A stretch of 64,000 nt of DNA from JAVVEW01 sp032251045. GTDB lineage: Bacteria > Pseudomonadota > Gammaproteobacteria > Methylococcales > Methylomonadaceae. This document shows positions 1 to 8,770 of this stretch, piece after piece (within the stretch, counting starts at the first letter, position 1; every line of letters starts with the position of its first letter). The stretch lies in NCBI GenBank assembly GCA_032251045.1, contig JAVVEW010000005.1, positions 1 to 64,000 on the forward strand, read 5' to 3'. The notes under the pieces are model-generated. The model saw only the letters and a list, made by a program, of their open reading frames with translations, made no database searches and was not told where the DNA came from. A program made the translations under genes and the position numbers.

Positions 1-1
1 C

Positions 2-58
2 ATTGAACTGGAAATGCATCAATTTTCCTGGCAACTGGCCTGGTCAAGGCGTTTTTAA
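2..58 (+). CDS. Possible 3' end of an upstream gene
   Basis: One frame is open from the left edge to a TAA at 56-58 and encodes about 18 residues ending in SRRF. The YeeE/YedE gene starts only 15 bases later in the same direction, so this could be the tail of an operon partner. The fragment is too short to assign to a family, and chance openness is a real alternative. Confidence 0.3.
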   Translation: MELEMHQFSWQLAWSRRF

Positions 59-72
59 GTCGAGCGTTAAAC

Positions 73-483
73 ATGACCTGGTTTTCCTGGCCGGCCCTGA
101 TGGGCGGCGCACTGATCGGCCTGGCAGTGCTGCTATTGCTGGTGTTTAATCAGCGCACCGCCGGCATTAGCGGTATTGCCGCAGGGCTTACCCATGGTTC
201 GACCTATGAACGGGCCTGGCGGCTTGCCTTTCTGGCCGGATTGATTGGCGCACCCGCGATTTATCAAATGTTCGCGCCGATTCCCAGCCAGTTCGACGCC
301 AGTATCAGCCAATGGCTGATCGGCGGCTTTCTGGTCGGCTTTGGCACCCGCTTGGGCAATGGCTGCACCAGCGGTCACGGCGTGTGCGGTATTGCCCGGG
401 GCGCGAAACGCTCGCTGGCCGCTACCGCGGTGTTTATGCTGACGGCCATCTGCACCGTTTGGCTCACTCGACATGTTTTGTAG
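73..483 (+). CDS. YeeE/YedE family membrane protein, N-terminal half type
   Basis: This is a 136-residue integral membrane protein with about four hydrophobic segments. The diagnostic stretch is GTRLGNGCTSGHGVCG near residues 96-111, the cysteine-containing signature of the YeeE/YedE (DUF395) family. Members are linked to uptake of thiosulfate or other sulfur compounds, and the conserved cysteines are thought to handle the sulfur substrate. Full-length relatives are roughly twice as long. Here the second half is the next gene, nine bases downstream in the same direction, so the two probably form one transporter. The substrate is inferred from the family. Confidence 0.85.
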   Translation: MTWFSWPALMGGALIGLAVLLLLVFNQRTAGISGIAAGLTHGSTYERAWRLAFLAGLIGAPAIYQMFAPIPSQFDASISQWLIGGFLVGFGTRLGNGCTSGHGVCGIARGAKRSLAATAVFMLTAICTVWLTRHVL

Positions 484-492
484 GCTAACCTT

Positions 493-885
493 ATGCGTCA
501 TCATTGTTTTACCGCGCTGATCAGCGGCCTGCTATTCGGCAGCGGGCTGGTCATTTCCGGCATGATCAATCCGGCAAAAGTATTGGCGTTTCTGGATGTG
601 TTCGGCGCTTTCGATCCTGACCTGATCTGGGTCATGGTGGGCGCAATTGGTGTGTTGGCACTCGGCCGCCGGCTGCTGGCCAGCCACATTCCAGCCTCGC
701 CGCACAACGATGTGCTGGATAAACCCTTGCTGATTGGCGCGGCGATTTTTGGCCTTGGCTGGGGGTTGGTCGGCCTTTGTCCAGGCCCTGCACTGGCTAA
801 TCTCAGCGTTAACGGCCCGGTCGTCGCAGGTTTTGTGCTGGCCATGTTTGCCGGTTTTTACAGCGCCCGACGCTGGCGCGGTTAA
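493..885 (+). CDS. YeeE/YedE family membrane protein, C-terminal half type (DUF6691)
   Basis: This 130-residue membrane protein begins with a hydrophobic segment carrying GLLFGSGLVISGMINPAKV and contains a second family signature, GWGLVGLCPGPAL, near residue 90. These are hallmarks of the short YeeE/YedE half that is usually encoded beside the GNGCTSGH-containing half. It follows its partner with nine bases between, so translation of the pair is likely coupled. The likely role is inner-membrane transport of a sulfur compound. The gene converges on sbcC with only seven bases between stop codons, and I see no terminator there. Confidence 0.85.
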   Translation: MRHHCFTALISGLLFGSGLVISGMINPAKVLAFLDVFGAFDPDLIWVMVGAIGVLALGRRLLASHIPASPHNDVLDKPLLIGAAIFGLGWGLVGLCPGPALANLSVNGPVVAGFVLAMFAGFYSARRWRG

Positions 886-892
886 CGATCAC

Positions 893-3800
893 TCAAGCTG
901 CGTCGTCGGCTGCGTCCGGTGCTTCCTGAGCCACCACTGCCCCTGGCCAGTGTTTGATATAGCTTAGGCCGTCCGGCCTCTTAGCCAACTCAATCTGCGT
1001 TTTGATCTGTTTTTGCAAGGTATCAACATGCGAAATGACACCGACCAACTTACCTTGCCGGTTCAGACCTTCCAGGGTGGTAATCACGGTATATAAGGTT
1101 TCCCCGTCCAACGCGCCAAAGCCTTCATCGATAAATAAAGAATCGATAGCACGGCCATTGCCGGCCAACTCCGCCAGCCCCAGCGCCAGCGCCAGACTCA
1201 CGACAAAACTTTCCCCACCCGACAGGCTCTTTGGTAAGCGTGGCTTTGAACCTTGCCGGGTATCTTCCACCAGCAATGCTAAACCCTGCTCGCTGTCTGC
1301 TTGACGCAAAAAATAGCGCCCGCCCAACTTCTCCAATACACGGTTGCATTGGCTTAACAAGCGGTCGGCCATTTTTAACTGCACCTGACGCCTGAATGCG
1401 GGGTTATCCGGTTGTTCGGCCCAGGCCACCTCCTGTTGCAACACTTCAAGCTGAGCCTGTTCTGCCAAATACTTTTCCTGCAAAGCCGCATGATGCTCAG
1501 CCAGCGGCACTTGCTGTGCCAGGGTTTGTTCGATACGGCGTATTTCACTGAGTGCGTCTTGCTGCTGCTGCCTAAGCTGCCGCAACGCTTCAAGGACATC
1601 GTTCAGCGTTTGCTCTGAAGACGCTTGCTGTTGCTGCATAGCCAGTGTTTGCTGACGCACCTCCAGGTTTTCGGTCAATTTTGCCAACTGTTCGGTCAAT
1701 TGCTGCTGCCGGTCTTGCAGCGCTTCTTGCTGCGTCGCCAGATGCAGCGCCTCGTGCAACTCCTCTACACTGGCCAGTTCAGTGCCTTGCAACCGGTCTT
1801 CCAGGGCTTGGCGCTGGGCGGCAAATTGTTCTTGCTGAACCGTCACTTGCTGTTGTTGTTCGGTCACTTGCTGTTCGGCATGATGAAGCTCAAGCATCAA
1901 CGCCTGCGCTTGAGCTGTGGTCAAGCGTCGCTGACCATCATCCAGCTGCCCGGTCAGGTGCGCCAGGCGCGCCTCTTGCTGTTCACGTTCATGCAGCGCG
2001 GACGCCTGTTCCTGATACAAGGTTTCGGCTTGCTGCTGATGTGTTTGATAGTCGGCCTTGCGCTGCTTGAGCTGGTCAATAAACGCGACCTCCTTACGCT
2101 TAGGTGGCAATTCAGCGTCGATGAGGGCCAGTTGGCTACGCACCTGGTCAAGCCGCGCCGCCTCCTGGTCTTGCAGCACGGTTAATTGTTCCGTAGCAGC
2201 GGTAAACGCTTCGTTCTCAACCGCCATTTCAGCGCTGAGTCGGTCTATTAGCGCTTTTCGCTCGGCCTGCTCGGCGGCGAGCGCGTCCAGACTGGCTTTC
2301 AGTTTATCGCCGCGCTGGGCTTGCTGTTGATAATGTTTAACTTTCTCGGCCCAATACTCGGCTTCTTTTCGCTCGTCCTTAAGCAGTTTGCTTAAGGCCT
2401 TAACCTCTTCTTCAATGGGCAACGCATGCACGATGGCCAGGCGGTTGCTGAGCAACGTCCAACGCTCGGCCAGGCGCTGTAATTCCTGTTGTTTGGTTTC
2501 GGTTTGCTGATTTTTCCGCTGCAGTTGGGTGATCTTACCCTGTAAGCGCTCGATGCCAATGGTCAAGCCTTGCACTTTGGCTTTTTGATCCGCCAAAGCC
2601 TCCCGCGAATCGCCGGGCGCGGGCGGACGGTAAGCATAAGGATGAGTGACCGAACCACACAAAGGACAGGGTTTGCCGTCTTGTAAATGTTCGCGCTCGG
2701 GCGCAACTTTAGCCAGGATTTGCTCGTTAGCCACCACCGCTTCCAAGGTGGTGAGAATATTATTTTCCTTTTGCAGCTGCTGTCGATTTTCTTCCAGCAA
2801 AGCGTCAAGGTCGGCCAGCTCTCGGTCAGCGGGCGTATCGTCATCACGCGCAAACCAGCGTGACGGCTGGCTTAAACGTCGATAATTTTTGCTAATGGCT
2901 ATCAGCTCTTCAAACTTATCGACGCGGTCTGTTTGCTCTTCAGCCAAATAAAGTAAATCGTCAACGGTGTAACCTGACAAATGCTGGGTCTGCAATTGCT
3001 CACATTTTTGTAAGTCTACCCGTAACGCTGCTAATTTTTTATCCGCCTGCTGATAATGAGATTGATTTTTGTTCAGCAATTTGGCAAGTTTGCCCTGCTG
3101 CTTGGCCTGGACTTTGTGCGCGGCACGGGCCTGTTGCAGTTCATCGTTCAGCTCACGCCAGGCGGCCAGATCAGGAAACTGCGTCAGCAAATGCCGGTCT
3201 TGCTGATGCACATTCAGCCACTCCTGTTCACTGGCTAAAGCGGCGTCATAGTCGGCCAGGCGCTGGGTCGATTGCGCCAGTTCCTGGCGCACCTGGTTGA
3301 CTTGCAGCTTAAGCGCTGTCTGTTGCTGCTGCAGTTCGTCAATAACGCGCCGCTGTTCAGATACGTCCAGCGTCACATCTAATTCGGGCAGCTCCGGATA
3401 GGCTTTGGCCTGTTGCTGCAAGCGTGTCCGCTCAATCTCGATGGCGGCCAGTCGTTGTTCAGATTGTTTGAGCGTTTGCTCTGTACTCTGATAATCGTGC
3501 AAATCTTGCTGCAGCAAGGGCTCTGAGCGTTCCGCCTTCGCGGCCAGGGCCAGCTGTTGCTGTAACGTTGCCAACGTCGCCTGCACCTGGTTTTGCTCGC
3601 GGGTCAGGCGCTGGCACTCGGTTTGTGATTCAAGTACCTCTTCCAGCAGCCGACGTTGTTCGTTAAGTTGCTGCTGTTGTAGTTTCAGCGTTTCCGTTTC
3701 AGCCTGGTAATCGGATAAATCTTCAGCCAGCGCTTGTTGCTGCTCTGGCGTTAACACCCGAGTGTTATCGCGCTGCGTTTGCAGGGCACTGACCGCTTGC

Positions 3801-4375
3801 TCAAGCTCGGCAGCCTGCCGCGACAGGTCATCGCGGTATTCCTGATAAACATCGGCTTGGATGATTTTTTCCAGAATATCCAGGCGCTCGCTGTCCAGGG
3901 CATTCAGGAAGGCGGCAAAATCGCCTTGAGCCAGCATCATCGAGCGGCTGAAATTACGGAAATTCATGCCCGTTAATTGCATCATGCGCGCCGTGACCGC
4001 CGCCCGTCGTTCTGCCAATAACTGCGGCCCCTGCTCGGTTAGCTCAACCAGCTGCATGTCCGGTTCTGATGGAGCATGGTCTGTGCGCGTCAACTGCCAG
4101 CGGGATCTAAAGCGACGCTCGGCCAAGGCAAATTCCACTTCCGCTACCGCCTGATGGGTACCGCGAGTCATCACCTCAGCCATAGGGCGGTCAAAGCGAT
4201 AGGTTTGGCCATATAACGCCAGACTCAAGGCATCGAGAATACTGGTTTTACCTGAGCCATTCGGCCCTGTGATCGCAAACAAACCCGCTTCGGTGAACTC
4301 AGGATGCTGAAAATCGAGAAAATTATCGCCGACAAGGGAGTTGATGTTGCTAAAGGTAAGAGTCAGTATTTTCAT
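893..4375 (-). CDS. sbcC: Exonuclease SbcCD, ATPase subunit SbcC
   Basis: This 1160-residue Rad50-like SMC ATPase is the DNA-tethering, ATP-dependent half of the SbcCD nuclease, which opens hairpins and processes double-strand ends. Walker A is GPNGSGKTS (residues 37-45). Very long glutamine-rich coiled coils flank a zinc-hook CPLC near residue 570. The ABC signature LSGGES lies near 1048 and Walker B LFIDEG near 1080. I chose the ATG at 4375 because MKILTLTFSNINSL is the usual SbcC N-terminus; the frame stays open upstream to 4519 but that extension looks non-coding. The nuclease subunit gene sbcD, commonly adjacent, is absent from this window. Confidence 0.95.
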   Translation of the reverse strand: MKILTLTFSNINSLVGDNFLDFQHPEFTEAGLFAITGPNGSGKTSILDALSLALYGQTYRFDRPMAEVMTRGTHQAVAEVEFALAERRFRSRWQLTRTDHAPSEPDMQLVELTEQGPQLLAERRAAVTARMMQLTGMNFRNFSRSMMLAQGDFAAFLNALDSERLDILEKIIQADVYQEYRDDLSRQAAELEQAVSALQTQRDNTRVLTPEQQQALAEDLSDYQAETETLKLQQQQLNEQRRLLEEVLESQTECQRLTREQNQVQATLATLQQQLALAAKAERSEPLLQQDLHDYQSTEQTLKQSEQRLAAIEIERTRLQQQAKAYPELPELDVTLDVSEQRRVIDELQQQQTALKLQVNQVRQELAQSTQRLADYDAALASEQEWLNVHQQDRHLLTQFPDLAAWRELNDELQQARAAHKVQAKQQGKLAKLLNKNQSHYQQADKKLAALRVDLQKCEQLQTQHLSGYTVDDLLYLAEEQTDRVDKFEELIAISKNYRRLSQPSRWFARDDDTPADRELADLDALLEENRQQLQKENNILTTLEAVVANEQILAKVAPEREHLQDGKPCPLCGSVTHPYAYRPPAPGDSREALADQKAKVQGLTIGIERLQGKITQLQRKNQQTETKQQELQRLAERWTLLSNRLAIVHALPIEEEVKALSKLLKDERKEAEYWAEKVKHYQQQAQRGDKLKASLDALAAEQAERKALIDRLSAEMAVENEAFTAATEQLTVLQDQEAARLDQVRSQLALIDAELPPKRKEVAFIDQLKQRKADYQTHQQQAETLYQEQASALHEREQQEARLAHLTGQLDDGQRRLTTAQAQALMLELHHAEQQVTEQQQQVTVQQEQFAAQRQALEDRLQGTELASVEELHEALHLATQQEALQDRQQQLTEQLAKLTENLEVRQQTLAMQQQQASSEQTLNDVLEALRQLRQQQQDALSEIRRIEQTLAQQVPLAEHHAALQEKYLAEQAQLEVLQQEVAWAEQPDNPAFRRQVQLKMADRLLSQCNRVLEKLGGRYFLRQADSEQGLALLVEDTRQGSKPRLPKSLSGGESFVVSLALALGLAELAGNGRAIDSLFIDEGFGALDGETLYTVITTLEGLNRQGKLVGVISHVDTLQKQIKTQIELAKRPDGLSYIKHWPGAVVAQEAPDAADDAA

Positions 4376-4411
4376 AAGGCGCTGACGTGAGTCTGCTCGG
4401 ATTGGCCTGCC

Positions 4412-4438
4412 ATTATATACCTTTTGCCCATTAACCAA
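4412..4438 (-). promoter_or_regulatory. Candidate sigma-70 promoter for sbcC
   Basis: On the minus strand a perfect TATAAT -10 box lies at 4417-4412, about 37 bases before the sbcC ATG. A weak TTGGTT occurs 15 bases further upstream, or CCTTGG at 17 bases. This would give a leader of about 30 bases. The -10 is convincing; the -35 is poor. Confidence 0.4.
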
Positions 4439-4543
4439 GGCACCGGCACCGCCTTGACGGCGACTCTCATGATGGAAATTGCGCCCTCCATGCCGCAAGC
4501 GCGGGCGTCTCGCCGGCACTCAACGCGGCCAGGATGGGTGGGA

Positions 4544-5104
4544 TCAGATGCGGATATCGACAGCGGCACCTGGCGCACTCTGGCCTTGCTGTTCGTTTTG
4601 CATGAGGCTCAATTCTTGACGGGCGCGCGCCGCCATTTGGCTCGCCTTTGCGGCAACGCGAAAATCCTGCGAGGATGGTTGTGCCGGCGCCAGAGCGGCA
4701 CGGCGTATCGTGTCAGCTTTTTGCAGCGTGGCCCTGGGGTCGCCCGGCACTTCCGAGGTGTCAATCGATACCTCGCCCCCCACCGCATAACGCTGACCAT
4801 CCGGGCCGGTCTGGAAGGAAAAGCTGGCGCCTCCCATGGCCAGGCCCCCGGATGCGCTTAAATGCGCTTGCTCATGGGTGCGCACTTCACGATCGCGGGC
4901 AGCCAGTTTCTGAACTTGCTGCTGCTCTGCTTCACTCAGCTGGCTATTGGCGGCCAGCGACTGGGCTTGATCGCGGCCGGCTGAAGCACTGTCAGCTTCG
5001 CCTGCGGTGTTTTGAATGGCGTCGGTTGGCGTATTTTGCTCAACCGCAGTGGCAGGCGGCTGGATGCGTATCGCTGTGGGTGCAACCGGATTAAAAGCCA
5101 ACAT
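4544..5104 (-). CDS. Putative metalloprotease, CJM1_0395/SprA-related family
   Basis: This 186-residue protein has a low-complexity first third followed by a conserved domain containing VRTHEQAHLSASGG near residues 76-89. That motif, with HEQAH as the presumed HExxH zinc site, and the following FQTGPDGQRYAVGGEV and IDTSEVPGDP stretches identify the SprA-related/CJM1_0395 family. The function is unknown; peptidase activity is inferred from the HExxH motif. There is no signal peptide. It lies between the fli genes and sbcC on the same strand, with 195 bases separating it from fliQ and 168 from sbcC, so co-transcription is uncertain. Confidence 0.75.
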   Translation of the reverse strand: MLAFNPVAPTAIRIQPPATAVEQNTPTDAIQNTAGEADSASAGRDQAQSLAANSQLSEAEQQQVQKLAARDREVRTHEQAHLSASGGLAMGGASFSFQTGPDGQRYAVGGEVSIDTSEVPGDPRATLQKADTIRRAALAPAQPSSQDFRVAAKASQMAARARQELSLMQNEQQGQSAPGAAVDIRI

Positions 5105-5299
5105 AACCGAAACCTTGCAAGATAGAAAAGAGTCTCAGTGACCGGAATGGAACGACGAATGCTAACCACGCTCCTCGATAGCCAGGTAGCGCCGTACACA
5201 GTGACGTTCGGTAAAAGCAGCACTGTTGTATTAAGAGCCTGTGGCGTGGCGATTGGTTCCACGCAGGTCTTGAACCAAGCCGGACATCTTTGCCGGGCT

Positions 5300-5569
5300 T
5301 TATTGCAACATGGCCGGAATGCTGCGTATCAAGTTGGTGAAAAAGTCCAGAAAAACGCGCAACATCCAGGCGCCAAACAAAACCATGCTGATACCAATCA
5401 CAAATAACTTGGGCACAAAGGTCAAGGTCATTTCGTTAATTTGCGTGGCCGCCTGAAACATCGCGATCATCAAGCCAACAATCAAAGATGGCAGCAAAAT
5501 GGGCAAGCTCAATTTGGCCGCCAGAATCATGGCATTTTGCCCCAGGGTTAAAACACTTTCCGGACTCAT
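5300..5569 (-). CDS. fliQ: Flagellar biosynthesis protein FliQ
   Basis: This 89-residue protein has two transmembrane helices, the expected size and topology for FliQ. FliQ surrounds FliP and FliR in the flagellar type III export gate. The segment ILLPSLIVGLMIAMFQAATQINEMTLTFVPK is the family core, with QAATQINE the best-conserved part. It follows fliP after three bases. Unusually, fliR does not follow: 195 non-flagellar bases and the metalloprotease gene come next. Confidence 0.95.
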   Translation of the reverse strand: MSPESVLTLGQNAMILAAKLSLPILLPSLIVGLMIAMFQAATQINEMTLTFVPKLFVIGISMVLFGAWMLRVFLDFFTNLIRSIPAMLQ

Positions 5570-5572
5570 TCG

Positions 5573-6376
5573 TTATCCCACTAAATAAAAACTCGCCGCC
5601 AGCATTTCCATGATCAGCGACCAACCGTCCGCCAGCACAAACAGCATGAGCTTGAACGGCAGCGACACGATCATGGGCGATAGCATCATCATACCCATGG
5701 ACATCAGGACACTGGCGATAACCAGGTCAATAATCAGAAAGGGCAGAAACATCATAAAACCGATTTGGAACGCGGTTTTCAGCTCGCTGGTCAGATACGC
5801 CGGCATCAACACCGACAGGCCAATATCCTGCTCGGATTCCGGCACCGTCTGCCCCGAAACGCGAATAAACATCTCCAGATCACTGGTGCGCGTTTGCCTG
5901 AGCATAAACGTTTTGATCGGCACAGAAGCCTTATCCAGCGCATCCATGAAATTGACTTTTTCTTCCAGATAGGGATTCAGCGCTTCTGTTTTGATTTGCT
6001 CGAACACCGGCGCCATGATGAACATCGTCAAGAACAACGACAATCCAAGTAGAATCTGGTTACTCGGCGCCTGGGCTGTGCCTAACGCCTGACGCAACAA
6101 ACTGAGCACAATGACAATGCGCGCAAATGAGGTCATCGATAACAATAACGCCGGCAATAGCGTTAACAGCGTCATCAACACCAGAATTTGCAAGGTCACC
6201 GAGTAGGTTTGCTGACCATTTTCCGCCGTGGTAACGGTTAACGCCTCCAACCCTGTCTGCGCCGATACCAAGGCGGGCGCGGCCAGGCCGACGCCAAGGA
6301 TCATCATAGCGAAGCAAAAACGCCCACCCCTTCGTGAATATCGGTCGGTTTGTTGCATGACGTTATGACGGCTCAT
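5573..6376 (-). CDS. fliP: Flagellar biosynthesis protein FliP
   Basis: This protein of about 267 residues forms the core of the flagellar type III export gate. A cleavable signal peptide (residues about 20-40, ending ALVSA) precedes the family region. Diagnostic stretches include MTSFARIVIVLSLLRQALGT, PSNQILLGLSLFLTMFIM, and the C-terminal PFKLMLFVLADGW. The start is uncertain: the ATG at 6376 overlaps fliO by 14 bases, a GTG at 6388 is possible, and an ATG at 6358 would be the first clear of fliO. The gene lies in the compact fliLMNOPQ run. Confidence 0.93.
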   Translation of the reverse strand: MSRHNVMQQTDRYSRRGGRFCFAMMILGVGLAAPALVSAQTGLEALTVTTAENGQQTYSVTLQILVLMTLLTLLPALLLSMTSFARIVIVLSLLRQALGTAQAPSNQILLGLSLFLTMFIMAPVFEQIKTEALNPYLEEKVNFMDALDKASVPIKTFMLRQTRTSDLEMFIRVSGQTVPESEQDIGLSVLMPAYLTSELKTAFQIGFMMFLPFLIIDLVIASVLMSMGMMMLSPMIVSLPFKLMLFVLADGWSLIMEMLAASFYLVG

Positions 6377-6770
6377 GTTGGCGACCACGCATGAGTAAGT
6401 CTTGTAAAGTCATGGCAAATGACGGCGCTGACACCGACACTTCCAGACAAGCATCACCCTCCAGCACCAGCAAGGTTTCGATCCGGCCCGGTGTGACTCC
6501 CAATAAAATTTGGCGCGCCGGCCCCACTTGCATCAGCACGAGCTTTTCTTTGAGACCCAATGAAAAACTGGCCACCGGGCGCAAGTCCACACCGCTCACC
6601 ATGCGTCCGCCCGCTATGCGTCGCAAGACTATCAACAACACCAGCGCCAGCAGCAATAGCCCGGCCAGCAGCATCGTCCACTGGCTTAACTGTGTGTCTC
6701 GCCATGGCTCTGGCGCGGCCATCGCAGTGCCGGTGCAAAACAGCATAAGAGTGGCGATAAGCGGCTTCAT
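6363..6770 (-). CDS. fliO: Flagellar biosynthesis protein FliO
   Basis: This 135-residue protein has a signal-like N-terminus, one transmembrane segment near residues 33-50 (LLAGLLLLALVLLIVL) and a small cytoplasmic domain. FliO assists assembly and stability of the FliP pore. Sequence conservation in this family is low, so the call rests on size, topology, the KEKLVLMQVGPARQILLGV stretch typical of FliO, and position between fliN and fliP. Its start overlaps the fliN stop in an ATGA arrangement. Confidence 0.88.
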   Translation of the reverse strand: MKPLIATLMLFCTGTAMAAPEPWRDTQLSQWTMLLAGLLLLALVLLIVLRRIAGGRMVSGVDLRPVASFSLGLKEKLVLMQVGPARQILLGVTPGRIETLLVLEGDACLEVSVSAPSFAMTLQDLLMRGRQHEPS

Positions 6771-7228
6771 GTCAGGCGCTTGATACGGTCGGACGGACTG
6801 ATCACATCGGTGAGCCTTATGCCGAATTTATCATTGACCACGACCACCTCGCCATGCGCGATCAAGGTGCCGTTAACCAGCACATCCATTGGTTCGCCAG
6901 CCAGGCGGTCCAGCTCGACCACCGAGCCTTCGGCCAGTTGTAACAGATTGCGAATATTGATCTGGGCGCGGCCAATTTCCAGTGAAATGGTGACTGGAAT
7001 ATCCAGCACTACATCCATATTCACTTCATCGCCGGACGCCACGCCACGCCCCTCCGCCGGGTATAATTCATCAAATTTGGCGGCCTGGGAATGTCCGTTA
7101 TCGTCAGCCGCCGACTTCGCTTTGGAATCCGCTTTGGAATCCGCTTCGGAATCCGCTTCCGATTCCGCCTGCTCATTCAAGGCTGCCGCCCACTCATCAT
7201 CCAGTGGCAAATCGTCCGCTTCACTCAT
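6767..7228 (-). CDS. fliN: Flagellar motor switch protein FliN
   Basis: This 153-residue C-ring protein has its SpoA domain in the C-terminal 85 residues (LDIPVTISLEIGRAQINIRN, then VNGTLIAHGEVVVVNDKFGI). FliN with FliM and FliG makes the switch complex controlling rotation direction. The N-terminus is longer than in many FliN proteins and includes an acidic run of alternating SEAD/SKAD units (about residues 21-38) encoded by a short DNA tandem repeat. It follows fliM after 18 bases and overlaps fliO. Confidence 0.95.
   Translation of the reverse strand: MSEADDLPLDDEWAAALNEQAESEADSEADSKADSKAKSAADDNGHSQAAKFDELYPAEGRGVASGDEVNMDVVLDIPVTISLEIGRAQINIRNLLQLAEGSVVELDRLAGEPMDVLVNGTLIAHGEVVVVNDKFGIRLTDVISPSDRIKRLT
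7112..7168 (-). repeat. Short tandem repeat inside fliN
   Basis: About four to five imperfect 12-base units related to GGAATCCGCTTT (plus-strand reading) encode the Ser-Glu/Lys-Ala-Asp linker of FliN. The unit length is a multiple of three, so gain or loss of a unit would change linker length without a frameshift. Confidence 0.75.
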
Positions 7229-7246
7229 GGTTTTCTTTCCAGGTTA

Positions 7247-8227
7247 TCAACGTTGATCCGGGTCAATAAATTGCATAATCTGAATCGCATAGTTGCCATC
7301 AGACAAGCCCACCTTGCCTTCAAACAAGGGTACATGTTGCGCTCGTAAGCGCACGGTTTCCGGCATATCGATGGGAATCACATCACCTTTTTTCAACTTC
7401 ATGATCTGACGCACCGACATTTTCTTTTCCAACAAAAAACTGTCCATCTGTACCTCAACGTTAAGAATATTGCGGTGCATAACCTGTTTCCAGCGATCAT
7501 CACTTTCGCCACGATCACTCATGACCTGATCCAGCATCTCACGAATCGGCTCGATCATGGTATAGGGCATGACAATGTGGATATCACCGCCGCCGCCTTC
7601 CAGTTCAACATGAATCATAGACACCACCACAATTTCCGTGGGGCTGACAATGTTGGCGAATTGAGGATTGACTTCCGAGCTTTGATACCCTGGCTCAACA
7701 TCCAGAACCGGCCGCCAGGCTTCGATCAGATCCTTGAATATCATCTCCAGTAACAAATGAATAATACGCATTTCCATAGGCGTAAATTCACGGCCTTCGA
7801 TTTTATTGTAGAACTGACCGCCGCCGCCAAAAAAATTGTCCACGGCGGTAAACACCAACCTTGGCTCGATCACCACCAGCGCTCGCCCTCGGAGCGGGGT
7901 AAAACGTATCACATTCAGATTAGTAGGCACATACAGGCTTTGCACATACTCGGAAAACTTTTGTACCTGAATCCCGGAAATGGAAATTTCCGCGGAACGG
8001 CGCAAGAAATTAAACAAACTGATGCGAAAATAACGCGCAAAACGCTCATTGACCATTTCCAGGGTGGGCATCCGCCCGCGGACAATACGCTCCTGACTGG
8101 TAAAGTCATACGGCCTAAGCTCCCTGTCGGGTGCTGGCGTATCGGTTTCCGTTTCGATATCGCCATCATCGACACCGTGCAACAAGGCATCGATTTCATC
8201 CTGGGTCAGTAAATCAGCTGCCGACAT
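7247..8227 (-). CDS. fliM: Flagellar motor switch protein FliM
   Basis: This 326-residue protein matches FliM throughout. The N-terminal LTQDEIDALLHG is the conserved CheY-P binding segment. The middle domain carries RMPTLEMVNERFARYFR and FFGGGGQFYNKIEGREFTP, and the C-terminal SpoA-like domain ends the protein. FliM sits in the C-ring and relays chemotaxis signals to the motor. It follows fliL closely and precedes fliN. Nothing in it suggests inactivity. Confidence 0.97.
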   Translation of the reverse strand: MSAADLLTQDEIDALLHGVDDGDIETETDTPAPDRELRPYDFTSQERIVRGRMPTLEMVNERFARYFRISLFNFLRRSAEISISGIQVQKFSEYVQSLYVPTNLNVIRFTPLRGRALVVIEPRLVFTAVDNFFGGGGQFYNKIEGREFTPMEMRIIHLLLEMIFKDLIEAWRPVLDVEPGYQSSEVNPQFANIVSPTEIVVVSMIHVELEGGGGDIHIVMPYTMIEPIREMLDQVMSDRGESDDRWKQVMHRNILNVEVQMDSFLLEKKMSVRQIMKLKKGDVIPIDMPETVRLRAQHVPLFEGKVGLSDGNYAIQIMQFIDPDQR

Positions 8228-8233
8228 AAACGC

Positions 8234-8740
8234 CTACTGCATGACAAAAGAAGTAAAAAAAACATCCTGTACTACATTACTCGCACCGCCGATCTTGGCG
8301 ACCGCCGCATTGATATCCTGTTTAATCTGGTCACGCAAGACTTGCTTGCCTTCGCGGGTTGCCAGCGTTTGCGCACTTTGCTTGCTGATTAACATCAACA
8401 GATTACTACGGATCATCGGTTCGTGTTTTTTCAGTAACGCTATATTGGCTTCGCCGCGCACCTGGTGGCTCAATCCGAGCTGAATCAAGCGCGCATAACT
8501 GTCATTACTGAAATTGACCACCAAAGGCTTCATCATCGCCAGATATAACAGCTCACCATCCGGCTCTTGCGCGGCCACAGACTCCTCTGCCTCTGCAACC
8601 TGATCGTCTGCAGCATCGTCTTGCATCAGAAAAAAACCGGCTGCGCCGCCACCTAGCAGCAATACGCCGGCCACCAAGCCAATCATTAACATTTTTTTGG
8701 ATTTCTTAGGTTCTTCCGTCGCTGCGTTTTGTTCTGCCAT
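8234..8740 (-). CDS. fliL: Flagellar basal body-associated protein FliL
   Basis: This protein of about 168 residues has a short cytoplasmic tail (PKKSKK), one transmembrane helix (MLMIGLVAGVLLLGGGAAGFFLM) and a periplasmic domain ending DVFFTSFVMQ, as in FliL. FliL associates with stator units and supports torque. I chose the ATG at 8740 because GAGG sits five bases upstream; a GTG two codons earlier is possible. It is the first fli gene of this run and begins 30 bases after the mpl stop, so mpl may share the transcript. Confidence 0.92.
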   Translation of the reverse strand: MAEQNAATEEPKKSKKMLMIGLVAGVLLLGGGAAGFFLMQDDAADDQVAEAEESVAAQEPDGELLYLAMMKPLVVNFSNDSYARLIQLGLSHQVRGEANIALLKKHEPMIRSNLLMLISKQSAQTLATREGKQVLRDQIKQDINAAVAKIGGASNVVQDVFFTSFVMQ

Positions 8741-8770
8741 AGTCACCTCAACCTGCGTTAACGTTTAATA

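Noticed and set aside
1625..2185. Plus-strand open frame of 186 residues within sbcC
   Set aside because: Leu/Gln-rich composition arises from the antisense of the glutamine-rich coiled coil; no domain is seen.
4376..4519. N-terminal extension of SbcC
   Set aside because: The residues do not match SbcC; the ATG at 4375 gives the standard N-terminus and a -10 box lies within the extension.
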